64,000 nt of DNA from contig NZ_JAUGZK010000009.1 in the NCBI RefSeq assembly GCF_036327005.1, positions 62,001-126,000 on the forward strand. The letters are read 5' to 3'. Shown here one piece after another: positions 47,409-56,595 of the stretch. Numbering within the stretch: the stretch's first letter is position 1; each line of letters opens with the position of its first letter. The notes beneath the pieces were generated by a model that saw only the letters and a list, made by a program, of their open reading frames with translations, was not told the DNA's origin and searched no databases. The DNA is from Alkalimonas mucilaginosa. Lineage in GTDB: Bacteria > Pseudomonadota > Gammaproteobacteria > Enterobacterales > Alteromonadaceae. The position numbers were made by a program, and so were the translations under genes.

Positions 47409-49393
47409 CAGGCGTCCTCCGTCTCCAGTTCGACCAGCTCCGCACCATCCTGCACCAATTCACCAGCCTGATAGAACACGGCTTTGACGGTGGCATCGGC
47501 GGGGGCTTTGATGCTGTACTCCATTTTCATCGCTTCCATCACTACCAGGGTTTGACCGGCTTTGACCTGTTGACCGGCTTCGACCAGTACCGCAACGATG
47601 GTGCCGTTCATCGGCGCTGTCAGGCTGCCGCTGTCGTCGCTCAGCTCGGTTTCGGTCAGCAGCTCGGTCTGATAACTGAAATCGTAGCGATGGTGGCGGA
47701 TAAAGACACTGATAGTGTCCTGATACTGACTGATCCGCACCCGGGTTTTGTGCTCACCTAAGGTGGCTATCAGCTCATCGCCCTGCAAACGGGCCTGACA
47801 GCGCAGTTGCTGGCCATCCAACTGCACCAGCACCGCATCCTGCAATTGCTGCAGCTGCAATTGATGGCTGTGCTCCTGATGCTGTAGATTCAGCAGTTGC
47901 ATCGGCTGTTCATTCAAACGCCAGCCATGGCTAAACTGCCAGGGGCTGAAAGCATCGCTGCAGCTTTGCGGTTGCTTTTGCGTTTCCAGAATGTACAAAG
48001 CTGCCAGCACCAGCGCTTGGTTGTTTTCTTTAGTGGCTGGTGCGAACAGCGATTCCTGATGGTGTTCAATAAAGTTGGTGTCGAGCTCGGCCGCGACAAA
48101 AGCCGGATGCTCAACCAGACTGGTCAGGAAGCTCAGGTTGGTGGTGACCCCGGCGATGCGGTAATCATCCAGCGCCCGCAACATTCGGCTGATGGCCCGG
48201 TCACGATCTTCATCCCAGACAATCAGCTTGGCGATCATCGGATCGTAGTAGGGGCTGATTTCATCGTTCTCGACCACGCCGCTGTCAACACGCACATAAC
48301 GGCTGGCTTCTGGTTGGCGCAGATAGGTCAGTTTGCCGGTAGCCGGCAGGAAATCGTTGTCTGGATCTTCAGCATAGACCCGAACCTCAATGGCATGGCC
48401 ATGCAGGCTGACTTCGTGCTGCGCCAACGGCAATGGCTGGCCGCTGGCAACCAGCAACTGCCATTTCACCAGATCCTGGCCGGTGATCATCTCGGTAACT
48501 GGGTGCTCGACCTGCAAACGGGTATTCATTTCCATAAAATAGAAAGAGCCGTCTTCGTCGAACAAAAACTCAACGGTACCGGCACCGCGGTAATCAATGG
48601 CCTGGGCGGCTTTAACCGCGGCTTCCCCCATTGATTGACGCTGGGCTTCAGTAAAGCCAGGCGCAGGGGCTTCTTCAATCACTTTTTGATGACGGCGCTG
48701 GATCGAGCAATCGCGCTCGGCCAGATAAACGGCATGGCCATGGTTGTCGGCAAACACCTGGATCTCAACATGGCGCGGCTTGGTCAGGTAGCGCTCCATC
48801 AGCATTTTGTCGTTGCCAAAACCTGCCATGGCTTCGCGTTTGGCGCCGGCCAGCGCATCGGCAAACTCACTTTGCTGCCACACCACCCGCATGCCTTTAC
48901 CACCGCCGCCATAGGCCGCTTTGAGCAGCAAAGGGTAGCCAATTTTTTCCGCTTCTTTGGCCAGGAAATCCGGTGCCTGCTCATCGCCATGATAGCCGGG
49001 CACCAGCGGCACACCGGCTTTGGCCATAATGTCTTTGGCGGCACTTTTTGAGCCCATGGCTTCAATGGCACCGACCGGCGGGCCGATAAAGACCACACCA
49101 GCAGCGTCACAGGCTTTGGCAAAATCAGCATTTTCCGATAAAAAGCCATAACCCGGGTGGATGGCTTCGGCACCTGCCGCTTTGGCGATTTGCAGAATTT
49201 TATCGGCTTTTAAGTAAGAGTCTTTGCTCGGTGCCGGCCCCAGTAAGAAGGCTTCGTCTGCCATGTTGACATGGCGGGCATTGGCATCGGCTTCCGAGTA
49301 AACCGCCACACAGCGGATCCCCAGCTTGTGCGCGGTTTCGATAATACGGCAGGCGATTTCGCCGCGATTGGCAATTAGGATTTTACGAAACAT
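47408..49393 (-). CDS. liuD: Methylcrotonyl-CoA carboxylase biotin-carrying alpha subunit
   Basis: A 661-aa subunit of 3-methylcrotonyl-CoA carboxylase. Biotin carboxylase (about 1-450) with KILIANRGEIACRII and GGGGKGMRVV (ATP-grasp glycine loop) is followed by a linker domain. The biotin-carrier domain at the end has the biotinylated K623 in VMEAMKMEY. Length is typical. It is separated by two bases from liuC upstream and overlaps liuE by one base. Confidence 0.96.
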   Translation of the reverse strand: MFRKILIANRGEIACRIIETAHKLGIRCVAVYSEADANARHVNMADEAFLLGPAPSKDSYLKADKILQIAKAAGAEAIHPGYGFLSENADFAKACDAAGVVFIGPPVGAIEAMGSKSAAKDIMAKAGVPLVPGYHGDEQAPDFLAKEAEKIGYPLLLKAAYGGGGKGMRVVWQQSEFADALAGAKREAMAGFGNDKMLMERYLTKPRHVEIQVFADNHGHAVYLAERDCSIQRRHQKVIEEAPAPGFTEAQRQSMGEAAVKAAQAIDYRGAGTVEFLFDEDGSFYFMEMNTRLQVEHPVTEMITGQDLVKWQLLVASGQPLPLAQHEVSLHGHAIEVRVYAEDPDNDFLPATGKLTYLRQPEASRYVRVDSGVVENDEISPYYDPMIAKLIVWDEDRDRAISRMLRALDDYRIAGVTTNLSFLTSLVEHPAFVAAELDTNFIEHHQESLFAPATKENNQALVLAALYILETQKQPQSCSDAFSPWQFSHGWRLNEQPMQLLNLQHQEHSHQLQLQQLQDAVLVQLDGQQLRCQARLQGDELIATLGEHKTRVRISQYQDTISVFIRHHRYDFSYQTELLTETELSDDSGSLTAPMNGTIVAVLVEAGQQVKAGQTLVVMEAMKMEYSIKAPADATVKAVFYQAGELVQDGAELVELETEDA

Positions 49394-49395
49394 GG

Positions 49396-50190
49396 TTAAT
49401 CCTTGGGCAGCCAGGCGGGGCTGCGCTTGGTAAGAAATGCAGTCAGACCTTCCTGACCTTCGGCCGACACCCGGATACGGGCGATGGCTTCGCTGGTGTG
49501 TGCAATCAGGGCGGCATTGATGGGCTGCTGGTCGACATCGGCAATCAGCTGCTTGGCCGCAGTGACGGCGGCCGGGCTGTTTTGCAGCAGCTGCTGGCAG
49601 AGTTTTTCGGCCACTTCGGCTAAACCGCCTTCAGGGACCAGCTGATGCACCAGCCCCAGTCGCAGGGCTTCCTCGGCAAAGAAGCGCTCGGCGGTTAAAA
49701 AATAACGCCGGCTGGCCCGCTCGCCAATGGCCCGCATCACATAAGGGCTGATTACGGCCGGGATCAGGCCAATTTTCACTTCGCTTAGGCAAAAGCTGGC
49801 TTTGGGCTCGGCCAGGGCGATATCACAGCAAGCCACCAGCCCCAGAGCACCGCCAAAAGCCGCACCCTGCACCAGGGCGATGGTTGGTTTTGGAAAGCGA
49901 TCCAGGCTACGCATCAACTCGGCCAGCCGGCCGGCATCGTCCAGATTTTGCTGGTAATCTTTGGCGGCCATTGATCGCATCCAGTTCAAATCGGCACCGG
50001 CAGAAAAGTTTTTGCCATTGGCTTTTAGCAGCAGCAGCCGCACAGCAGGGTTGTCTGCCAGTTGCTGCAAGGCGTCGATGATTTGCTCAATCATCACATC
50101 GTCAAAGGCGTTGTGCACCTCGGGGCGGTTCAGCGTCAGACTGGCGACGCCATGAGGGGATACAGACAGCTCCAGGTAGGATTCAGCCAT
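49396..50190 (-). CDS. liuC: Methylglutaconyl-CoA hydratase
   Basis: A 264-aa crotonase-family enzyme. The oxyanion-hole segments NFSAGADLNWM and QGAAFGGALGLVACCDIALAE are present, then FCLSEVKIGLIPAVISPYV. Position between the two carboxylase subunit genes identifies it as the hydratase that makes HMG-CoA from 3-methylglutaconyl-CoA. Two bases separate it from liuD. Confidence 0.93.
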   Translation of the reverse strand: MAESYLELSVSPHGVASLTLNRPEVHNAFDDVMIEQIIDALQQLADNPAVRLLLLKANGKNFSAGADLNWMRSMAAKDYQQNLDDAGRLAELMRSLDRFPKPTIALVQGAAFGGALGLVACCDIALAEPKASFCLSEVKIGLIPAVISPYVMRAIGERASRRYFLTAERFFAEEALRLGLVHQLVPEGGLAEVAEKLCQQLLQNSPAAVTAAKQLIADVDQQPINAALIAHTSEAIARIRVSAEGQEGLTAFLTKRSPAWLPKD

Positions 50191-50208
50191 TACAGGTAAT
50201 CTCCAGCA

Positions 50209-51825
50209 TTACATCCGGAACACGCCAAAGCGGGTGTCGGCAATAGGGGCGTTTAAGGCAGCAGCCAGGGCCAGGCCAACCGTCATCCGGGTTTGGGCCG
50301 GATCGATTACGCCGTCATCCCATAAACGGGCGCTGGCGTAGTAGGGGTGACCTTGCTGTTCGTACTGTGCGACGATGGGCTTTTTCAGTGCTTGCTCAGC
50401 CTCAGCCGATAAGGTTTCGCCTTTACGGGCCAGGCCATCTTTGGTGACCTGCGCCATCACGCCGGCGGCCTGCTCGCCGCCCATCACCGAAATACGGGCA
50501 TTGGGCCACATCCACATCATGGTGGGATCATAGGCCCGGCCACACATGCCGTAATTGCCGGCGCCATAGCTGCCGCCAATCAGCACGGTGAATTTAGGCA
50601 CTTCGACGCAGGATACTGCCGTGACCATTTTGGCACCGTGCTTAGCAATGCCTTCAGCTTCGTATTTTTTGCCGACCATAAAGCCGGTGATGTTCTGCAA
50701 AAACAGCAGTGGAATTTTGCGCTGGCCGCACAGCTCGATAAAGTGCGCGCCTTTTTGTGCCGATTCAGAGAATAAGATCCCGTTATTGGCGACAATGCCC
50801 ACCGGGTAGCCGAAGATGCGCGCAAAACCACAGACCAGGGTACTGCCGTAATACTGTTTAAACTCATCGAAATCCGAGCCGTCAACCAGGCGGGCAATGA
50901 CTTCTTTCACATCAAACGGCTTTTTCAGATCGGTGCCGACAATGCCGTAAATTTCTTTGGCATCATAGAGCGGCTCTTCCGGCTCGCGCACATCCAGCTG
51001 CTGTGGCTTGCTGCGGTTTAAGCGCGAGACCGCATTACGGGCCAGTTGCAATGCATGCTCATCATTGACCGCATAGTGATCGGCCACACCGGAGATTTTG
51101 CAGTGCACATCGGCTCCGCCCAGCTCCTCGGCGCTGACTTCCTCGCCGGTAGCGGCTTTGACCAGCGGCGGGCCGGCCAAAAAGATGGTGCCTTGTTCTT
51201 TGACGATAATGCTCTCATCGGCCATGGCCGGCACATAAGCGCCGCCGGCAGTACAGAGCCCCATCACCACGGCAATTTGCGGAATGCCTTTGGCCGACAT
51301 CCGCGCCTGATTGAAGAAAATACGGCCAAAATGCAGTTTGTCCGGGAAAACTTCGTCCTGACGGGGCAGGTTGGCACCGCCTGAATCCACCAGGTAGATG
51401 CAGGGCAGGTTGCAGCGCTCAGCGATTTCCTGTGCCCGCAGGTGCTTTTTCACCGTCAGCGGGTAGTAGGTACCGCCTTTGACGGTAGCATCGTTGGCGA
51501 CCACCATGCACTCGACGCCACTAACCCGGCCAATACCGGCAACCACACCGGCACAGGGCACGTAGTCTTCGTAACAGTCCCAGCCAGCGAACTGGCCGAC
51601 TTCCAGAAAGGGCGAGCCCGGATCCAGCAACTTTTGGATCCTATCGCGGACAAACAGCTTGCCACGCGCGGTATGACGGGCGATCAGGGCTTCACCGCCG
51701 CCCAGCTTGATTTGCTGCACCTTGCTGTTCACATCCTCGACCAACTGCTGCATCGCAGCCTGGTTGCGCACGAACTCTTCGCTGCGCGGATTAACTTTAC
51801 TCAGAATTTTTGTCACTGCTGTCAC
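50209..51825 (-). CDS. liuB: Methylcrotonyl-CoA carboxylase carboxyltransferase (beta) subunit
   Basis: A 538-aa carboxyltransferase that moves the carboxyl group from biotin to methylcrotonyl-CoA. Both halves of the domain are visible: YLVDSGGANLPRQDEVFPDKLHFGRIFFNQARMS in the N-half and LLFLQNITGFMVGKKYEAEGIAKHGAKMV with GGSYGAGNYGMCGRAYDP in the C-half. Length is typical for LiuB/MccB. ATG 51825 gives the family start. Confidence 0.96.
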   Translation of the reverse strand: MTAVTKILSKVNPRSEEFVRNQAAMQQLVEDVNSKVQQIKLGGGEALIARHTARGKLFVRDRIQKLLDPGSPFLEVGQFAGWDCYEDYVPCAGVVAGIGRVSGVECMVVANDATVKGGTYYPLTVKKHLRAQEIAERCNLPCIYLVDSGGANLPRQDEVFPDKLHFGRIFFNQARMSAKGIPQIAVVMGLCTAGGAYVPAMADESIIVKEQGTIFLAGPPLVKAATGEEVSAEELGGADVHCKISGVADHYAVNDEHALQLARNAVSRLNRSKPQQLDVREPEEPLYDAKEIYGIVGTDLKKPFDVKEVIARLVDGSDFDEFKQYYGSTLVCGFARIFGYPVGIVANNGILFSESAQKGAHFIELCGQRKIPLLFLQNITGFMVGKKYEAEGIAKHGAKMVTAVSCVEVPKFTVLIGGSYGAGNYGMCGRAYDPTMMWMWPNARISVMGGEQAAGVMAQVTKDGLARKGETLSAEAEQALKKPIVAQYEQQGHPYYASARLWDDGVIDPAQTRMTVGLALAAALNAPIADTRFGVFRM

Positions 51826-51894
51826 CTGTTGCTGGAAACTGCCCGCTGGGTAGATCCAGAAAAGGGCCGAAGCCCGTTTCTGGATGAAAACTCG

Positions 51895-53064
51895 TTAATT
51901 CGACTCGGTGAAAAGCTCACGGCCAATCAGCATGCGGCGTATCTCCGAAGTTCCGGCGCCAATTTCATAGAGTTTGGCATCACGCAGCAAACGTCCGGTC
52001 GGGTATTCGTTGATGTAGCCATTGCCGCCCAGTAGCTGAATGGCATCCAGTGCCATCTGGGTGGCCAGCTCGGCAGCGTACAGGATCACCGCCGCAGCAT
52101 CTTTACGGGTGGTTTCACCGCGATCACAGGCTTTGGCTACGGTATAAACGTAAGAGCGGGCGGCATTCATCCGGGTGTACATATCGGCCACTTTGCCCTG
52201 CACCAGCTGGAACTCACCAATGGACTGACCAAACTGTTTGCGATCGTGGATGTAAGGCACCACCACGTCCATGCAAGCGGTCATAATGCCAAGTGGGCCG
52301 GCAGAGAGCACCACGCGCTCGTAATCCAGGCCGCTCATCAGCACCTGCACACCACGGCCGACTTCACCCAGCACGTTTTCTGCCGGCACTTCGCAGTCTT
52401 CAAACACCAGCTCACAGGTGTTGGAGCCGCGCATGCCCAGCTTGTCCAGTTTCTGCGCTTGGCTAAAGCCTTTAAAGCCACGCTCAACAATAAAGGCAGT
52501 GATGCCTTTGGAGCCGGCATTGATATCGGTTTTGGCGTAAATCACGTAGGTATGCGCATCCGGGCCATTGGTGATCCACATCTTGTTGCCGTTTAAGATG
52601 TAACGATCGCCTTGCTTGTCGGCGCGCAGTTTCATGCTAACCACATCGGATCCGGCATTGGGCTCGCTCATTGCCAAAGCGCCAATGTGCTCACCGCTGC
52701 ACAGCTTGGGTAGGTACTTTTGCTTTTGTGCTTCATTGCCGTTGCGGAAGATCTGGTTCACGCACAGGTTGGAGTGGGCGCCGTAAGACAAGGCCACCGA
52801 GGCAGAAGCCCGGCTGATCTCTTCCATCGCCACCACATGCTCCAGGTAGCCAAGGCCAGAGCCGCCGTACTGTTCATCAACGGTAATGCCGAGCAGGCCC
52901 AGATCACCAAACTTGCGCCATAACTCGTTCGGGAACGCATTGTCGTGATCAATTTGCTCGGCACGTGGGGCAATTTCTTCGCGGGCAAAGGCATTGACCT
53001 GCTCACGGATCATGTCGACGGTTTCGCCAAGGTCAAAATTCAGAGTTTTATAAGTCGTGATCAT
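51895..53064 (-). CDS. liuA: Isovaleryl-CoA dehydrogenase
   Basis: A 389-aa FAD-dependent acyl-CoA dehydrogenase, first committed step of isovaleryl-CoA breakdown. As in known isovaleryl-CoA dehydrogenases, the base appears to be the Glu in LDYERVVLSAGP, while the usual C-terminal Glu is replaced (LYEIGAGTSEIRRM). AMSEPNAGSDVVSMKL and MWITNGPDAHTYVIYAK are also typical. ATG 53064 gives the standard length; an upstream ATG at 53103 would lie further inside liuR. It overlaps liuR by 17 bases. Confidence 0.94.
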   Translation of the reverse strand: MITTYKTLNFDLGETVDMIREQVNAFAREEIAPRAEQIDHDNAFPNELWRKFGDLGLLGITVDEQYGGSGLGYLEHVVAMEEISRASASVALSYGAHSNLCVNQIFRNGNEAQKQKYLPKLCSGEHIGALAMSEPNAGSDVVSMKLRADKQGDRYILNGNKMWITNGPDAHTYVIYAKTDINAGSKGITAFIVERGFKGFSQAQKLDKLGMRGSNTCELVFEDCEVPAENVLGEVGRGVQVLMSGLDYERVVLSAGPLGIMTACMDVVVPYIHDRKQFGQSIGEFQLVQGKVADMYTRMNAARSYVYTVAKACDRGETTRKDAAAVILYAAELATQMALDAIQLLGGNGYINEYPTGRLLRDAKLYEIGAGTSEIRRMLIGRELFTESN

Positions 53065-53521
53065 GGTGCTGTTCCACTGTTGATTCAAAGGTTGCTGATT
53101 CAAGGGTTTCAGGGGCAGTTTTGCTGCCGCTGTGTTTGGCCTGACTAAGGGTTTCGCGGCAGCGTTTTTCTACCGTAACCAGCTCCATCAGCACCACTTT
53201 AATGTCGTCCATTTGCTGGTGCAGTTCGGCTTTCTTTTGCTCGATCAAGGCCAGCATGGTATTGAGCTGGGTGACGCTGCTTTTATCGGCATCGTACAGC
53301 TCGAACAGTTTGCCGGTTTCCGCCAGGCTAAAGCCCAGCCGTTTTCCGCGCAGGATCAGTTTCAGGCGCACCCGATCCCGTTTGCTGTAGATCCGGGTCT
53401 GGCCATTGCGCATCGGCGTCAGCAGACCTTGATCCTCATAAAAGCGGATACTACGGGTGGTGATATCAAACTCTTTGGCTAACTCACTGATTGAGTAAGT
53501 TGTTTCGGTTTTTTGCGTCAT
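53048..53521 (-). CDS. liuR: MerR-family regulator LiuR
   Basis: A 157-aa MerR regulator of branched-chain amino acid catabolism. The N-terminal winged helix has YSISELAKEFDITTRSIRFYEDQGLL and RIYSKRDRVRLKLILRGKRLGFSLAE, then a long dimerisation helix (about 80-125). ATG 53521 with AGGAAG before it is preferred to ATG 53548. It heads the leftward liu operon and faces the valine/isoleucine operon; two dyads in the shared intergenic region are its likely sites. Confidence 0.93.
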   Translation of the reverse strand: MTQKTETTYSISELAKEFDITTRSIRFYEDQGLLTPMRNGQTRIYSKRDRVRLKLILRGKRLGFSLAETGKLFELYDADKSSVTQLNTMLALIEQKKAELHQQMDDIKVVLMELVTVEKRCRETLSQAKHSGSKTAPETLESATFESTVEQHHDHDL

Positions 53522-53547
53522 GGTGGTCTTCCTGAAATCTGCCGACA

Positions 53548-53576
53548 ACTATAAGTGAAGTTTACGTAAAGGTAAA
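53548..53576 (-). promoter_or_regulatory. liuR promoter with LiuR operator
   Basis: On the minus strand a -35 TTTACC (53571-53576) and -10 TATAGT (53548-53553) are 17 bases apart. The dyad TTTACGTAAAGGTAAA (53561-53576, arms TTTAC and GTAAA) covers the -35 and the spacer, the usual operator place for MerR proteins. It resembles the ACGT-rich palindromes described for LiuR in gammaproteobacteria (from memory). Confidence 0.65.
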
Positions 53577-53711
53577 GCTGGGGCCGGTGTCGTGCACTGG
53601 TCTGAGCTGGTGTTTTCCAAACCGCTGTAAAGCAAAGATGCCAAACACAGAGCGCTGACCACTGCATTTTGCTGAACAAAAACGACAAAACTGCACCATA
53701 GTGGTATAAGG

Positions 53712-53739
53712 TTGACGTTGGCGTAAACGTCAATATGGT
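53712..53739 (+). promoter_or_regulatory. Promoter of the valine/isoleucine operon with LiuR-type dyad
   Basis: A perfect dyad with arms TTGACGTT (53712-53719) and AACGTCAA (53726-53733) and spacer GGCGTA begins at a -35 TTGACG and ends just before a possible -10 TATGGT (53734-53739, 16-base spacing). It contains GTAAA as in the liuR operator. A single regulator could therefore control both divergent operons. Confidence 0.6.
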
Positions 53740-53792
53740 GTAGTCTCTGGCGCAGACTTTTTAATTGACGAAGCAATGACGGAGAGAATCTG

Positions 53793-54977
53793 ATGGCCGA
53801 ACAGGATGCAATTGTGATTGTCGCAGCCAAGCGCACTGCGATGGGTGGTTTTATGGGCGGTTTGTCGAGTGTCAGCGCCACTGACCTGGGCGCCGTTGCG
53901 ATCAAAGCGGCGATGGCCGAAGCCGGTATTGGCGGTGATGCTGTCAGCGAAGTTATTATGGGCAATGTGTTGCCGGCCGGTCTTGGCCAGGCACCGGCCC
54001 GTCAGGCCAGCTTAAAAGCCGGCTTGCCGTTGTCAGCGGGTGCGACCACCCTGAACAAAGTATGTGGCTCGGGTTTAAAAACTGTGATGTTGGCGCATGA
54101 CCTGCTCAAAGCCGGCTCGGCCGATGTGGTGGTTGCTGGTGGCATGGAGTCGATGTCCAATGCCCCTTATCTGCTGGCCAAAGCCCGCGCTGGTTTTCGC
54201 ATGGGCCATGGTGAGATCAAAGATCATATGATGCTGGACGGTCTGGAAAATGCTTACGATGGCAAAGCCATGGGCTGTTTTGCTCAGGACACTGCCAACG
54301 AGTATGGCATTGGCCGCGAAGCCATGGACAAGTTTGCTGTCGACTCCTTGACCCGGGCGCAAAATGCCATTGAAAGCGGTGCTTTTGCCGATGAAATCGC
54401 CGCTGTCAGTTACAGCACCCGCAAAGGGGAAGTCACCTTTGCCATCGACGAGCAGCCGGGCAACGCCAAAATCGACAAAATTCCAGGTCTGCGGCCTGCT
54501 TTTGCCAAAGACGGCACCATTACAGCGGCCAACTCCAGCTCCATTTCTGATGGTGCTGCTGCCCTGGTGCTGATGCGCGCATCCGATGCCAAAGCCAAAG
54601 GGCTGACGCCACTGGCCAAGGTGGTGGCGCATGCGACCCATTCGATGGAGCCGGCACTGTTCACCGTAGCACCGGTTGGCGCCATGCAAAAAGTACTGGC
54701 CAAAGCCGGCTGGGATAAAGAACAAGTCGATTTGTGGGAAATTAATGAAGCCTTTGCCATGGTCACCATGCTCGCGATTCAGGAGCTTGGTTTGGATCAT
54801 GCCAAAGTCAATGTCAACGGCGGTGCCTGTGCACTGGGCCACCCCATCGGCGCTTCTGGCGCACGTTTGCTGGTGACTCTGATCCACGCGCTGCGTAAAC
54901 GCAATCTGAAAACCGGTGTCACTTCGTTGTGCATCGGCGGTGGTGAAGCGGTGGCACTGGCTGTAGAGCTGGTGTAA
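53793..54977 (+). CDS. Acetyl-CoA C-acyltransferase (thiolase) of the isoleucine/valine operon
   Basis: A 394-aa thiolase. The nucleophilic Cys is in LNKVCGSGLKTVMLA, and GGACALGHPIGASGARLL with CIGGGEAVAL carry the other catalytic residues. In this context it most likely cleaves 2-methylacetoacetyl-CoA (isoleucine route) to acetyl-CoA and propionyl-CoA, or acetoacetyl-CoA from leucine. Shewanella has an equivalent gene heading the same operon. It is the first gene after the LiuR-type promoter and is followed by a 93-base gap. Confidence 0.92.
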   Translation: MAEQDAIVIVAAKRTAMGGFMGGLSSVSATDLGAVAIKAAMAEAGIGGDAVSEVIMGNVLPAGLGQAPARQASLKAGLPLSAGATTLNKVCGSGLKTVMLAHDLLKAGSADVVVAGGMESMSNAPYLLAKARAGFRMGHGEIKDHMMLDGLENAYDGKAMGCFAQDTANEYGIGREAMDKFAVDSLTRAQNAIESGAFADEIAAVSYSTRKGEVTFAIDEQPGNAKIDKIPGLRPAFAKDGTITAANSSSISDGAAALVLMRASDAKAKGLTPLAKVVAHATHSMEPALFTVAPVGAMQKVLAKAGWDKEQVDLWEINEAFAMVTMLAIQELGLDHAKVNVNGGACALGHPIGASGARLLVTLIHALRKRNLKTGVTSLCIGGGEAVALAVELV

Positions 54978-55070
54978 CGGATCATCTGATTTAAATGAGC
55001 AGTCAGTTGGGCAAGCATACCAATAATAAGCCTGGCTGGCTGATGTTCGAACTCGTGGGAGAAGCATTGT

Positions 55071-56567
55071 ATGACCAAGCAAGTCCAACTATTTATTGAC
55101 GGCGCCTTTATTGACTCGACAACCGAGCAATGGATCCCGGTGACCAACCCGGCGACGCAGGAAGTTATTGCGCAGGCACCTTGTGCTACTGCAGATGAAA
55201 TGAGCCGGGCGATTGAGTCGGCCAAAGAAGCTTTTAAAAGCTGGAAAGAAGTGCCGGTATCCGAGCGGGCGCGCTTAATGATGCGTTTTGGCAACCTGTT
55301 AAAAGAGCACCAGACGGAAATTGCTGAGATCATTTGTCAGGAACTGGGTAAAACCATCGAAGATGCTAAAGGCGATGTCTGGCGTGGTATCGAGGTGGTG
55401 GAGCAGGCCGCCAATATCCCATCGCTGATGATGGGCGAAACGGTAGAAAACGTAGCGCGCAGCATCGATACCTACAGCTACATTCAGCCGCTGGGTGTCT
55501 GTGCTGGTATTACGCCCTTTAACTTCCCTGCGATGATCCCACTGTGGATGTTCCCGATGGCCATTGCCTGCGGCAATACCTTTGTACTGAAGCCATCGGA
55601 GCAGGATCCGATGACCGTGAATCGTATTGCTGAGCTTTTCGCCGAAGCCGGTGCACCGAAAGGGGTACTGCAGGTGGTGCATGGTGCCAAAGAGCAAGTC
55701 GACACCATCTTGCATCATCCGGATATCAAAGCCATTTCCTTTGTGGGTTCGGTTAATGTCGGCCAGTACATCTACAAAACCGGTACCGACAACCTGAAGC
55801 GGGTGCAGGCCTTTGCTGGTGCCAAAAACCATATGGTCATTATGCCAGATGCCAACAAGCAACAGGTGATCAATGCCCTGGTGGGTGCGTCTGTGGGTGC
55901 TGCCGGCCAGCGCTGCATGGCGATTTCGGTTGCCGTCTTTGTTGGCGCAGCTCAGGACTGGATCCCGGAAGTGGCCGCTGCCATTGGCAAAGTACGGCCA
56001 GGTGTTTACACCGATCCGAATGCGGCCTATGGCCCGCAAATCAGCCCGCAAGCCAAAGCCCGTATTTTGTCGCTGATTGAACAAGGCAAAAAAGAAGGCG
56101 CTACTTGCTTGCTGGATGGCTCTGATTGCAGCGTTGAAGGCTTTCCTGATGGCAACTGGGTTGGCCCGACCGTGTTTAGCAATGTCACTACCGAGATGGA
56201 AATCTACAAGCAGGAAATCTTTGGCCCGGTGCTCACTACTATGAGCGTCGACTCCCTGGATGAAGCGCTAAAAGTGGTGAACGACAGCCCGTATGGCAAT
56301 GGCACCTCCATCTTTACTGCCAGCGGAGCTGCTGCGCGTAAGTACCAGCATCAGGTTGAAGTCGGTCAGGTGGGGATCAATATTCCAATTCCGGTGCCAC
56401 TGCCATTTTTCTCATTCACCGGCTGGAAAGGTTCGTTCTACGGCGATCAGCATGCCTACGGTAAGCAAGCTGTGCGTTTCTATACCGAGACCAAAACCAT
56501 TACCGCGCGCTGGTTTGATGACGATATTCAGGTCTCAGGCCCGAATATGTCGATTAATTTACGTTAA
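55071..56567 (+). CDS. mmsA: Methylmalonate-semialdehyde dehydrogenase (CoA-acylating)
   Basis: A 498-aa aldehyde dehydrogenase that converts methylmalonate semialdehyde to propionyl-CoA in valine breakdown. The catalytic Cys is in GAAGQRCMAISVAVFVG. PLGVCAGITPFNFPAMIPLWMFPMAIACGNTFVLKPSE is the family signature, and the absence of the usual Glu at the next site fits the CoA-acylating type. Length is typical. Confidence 0.96.
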   Translation: MTKQVQLFIDGAFIDSTTEQWIPVTNPATQEVIAQAPCATADEMSRAIESAKEAFKSWKEVPVSERARLMMRFGNLLKEHQTEIAEIICQELGKTIEDAKGDVWRGIEVVEQAANIPSLMMGETVENVARSIDTYSYIQPLGVCAGITPFNFPAMIPLWMFPMAIACGNTFVLKPSEQDPMTVNRIAELFAEAGAPKGVLQVVHGAKEQVDTILHHPDIKAISFVGSVNVGQYIYKTGTDNLKRVQAFAGAKNHMVIMPDANKQQVINALVGASVGAAGQRCMAISVAVFVGAAQDWIPEVAAAIGKVRPGVYTDPNAAYGPQISPQAKARILSLIEQGKKEGATCLLDGSDCSVEGFPDGNWVGPTVFSNVTTEMEIYKQEIFGPVLTTMSVDSLDEALKVVNDSPYGNGTSIFTASGAAARKYQHQVEVGQVGINIPIPVPLPFFSFTGWKGSFYGDQHAYGKQAVRFYTETKTITARWFDDDIQVSGPNMSINLR

Positions 56568-56595
56568 ACCAGATGCACCTGTGAGGTCCAAGTAG

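Noticed and set aside
47897..48634. 245-codon plus-strand frame inside liuD
   Set aside because: Antisense of the biotin carboxylase gene; composition and motifs belong to the minus-strand protein.
54075..55088. 337-codon antisense frame over the thiolase gene
   Set aside because: It is the mirror of a GC-rich conserved gene; its protein is rich in His, Gln and Arg and shows no family motif.
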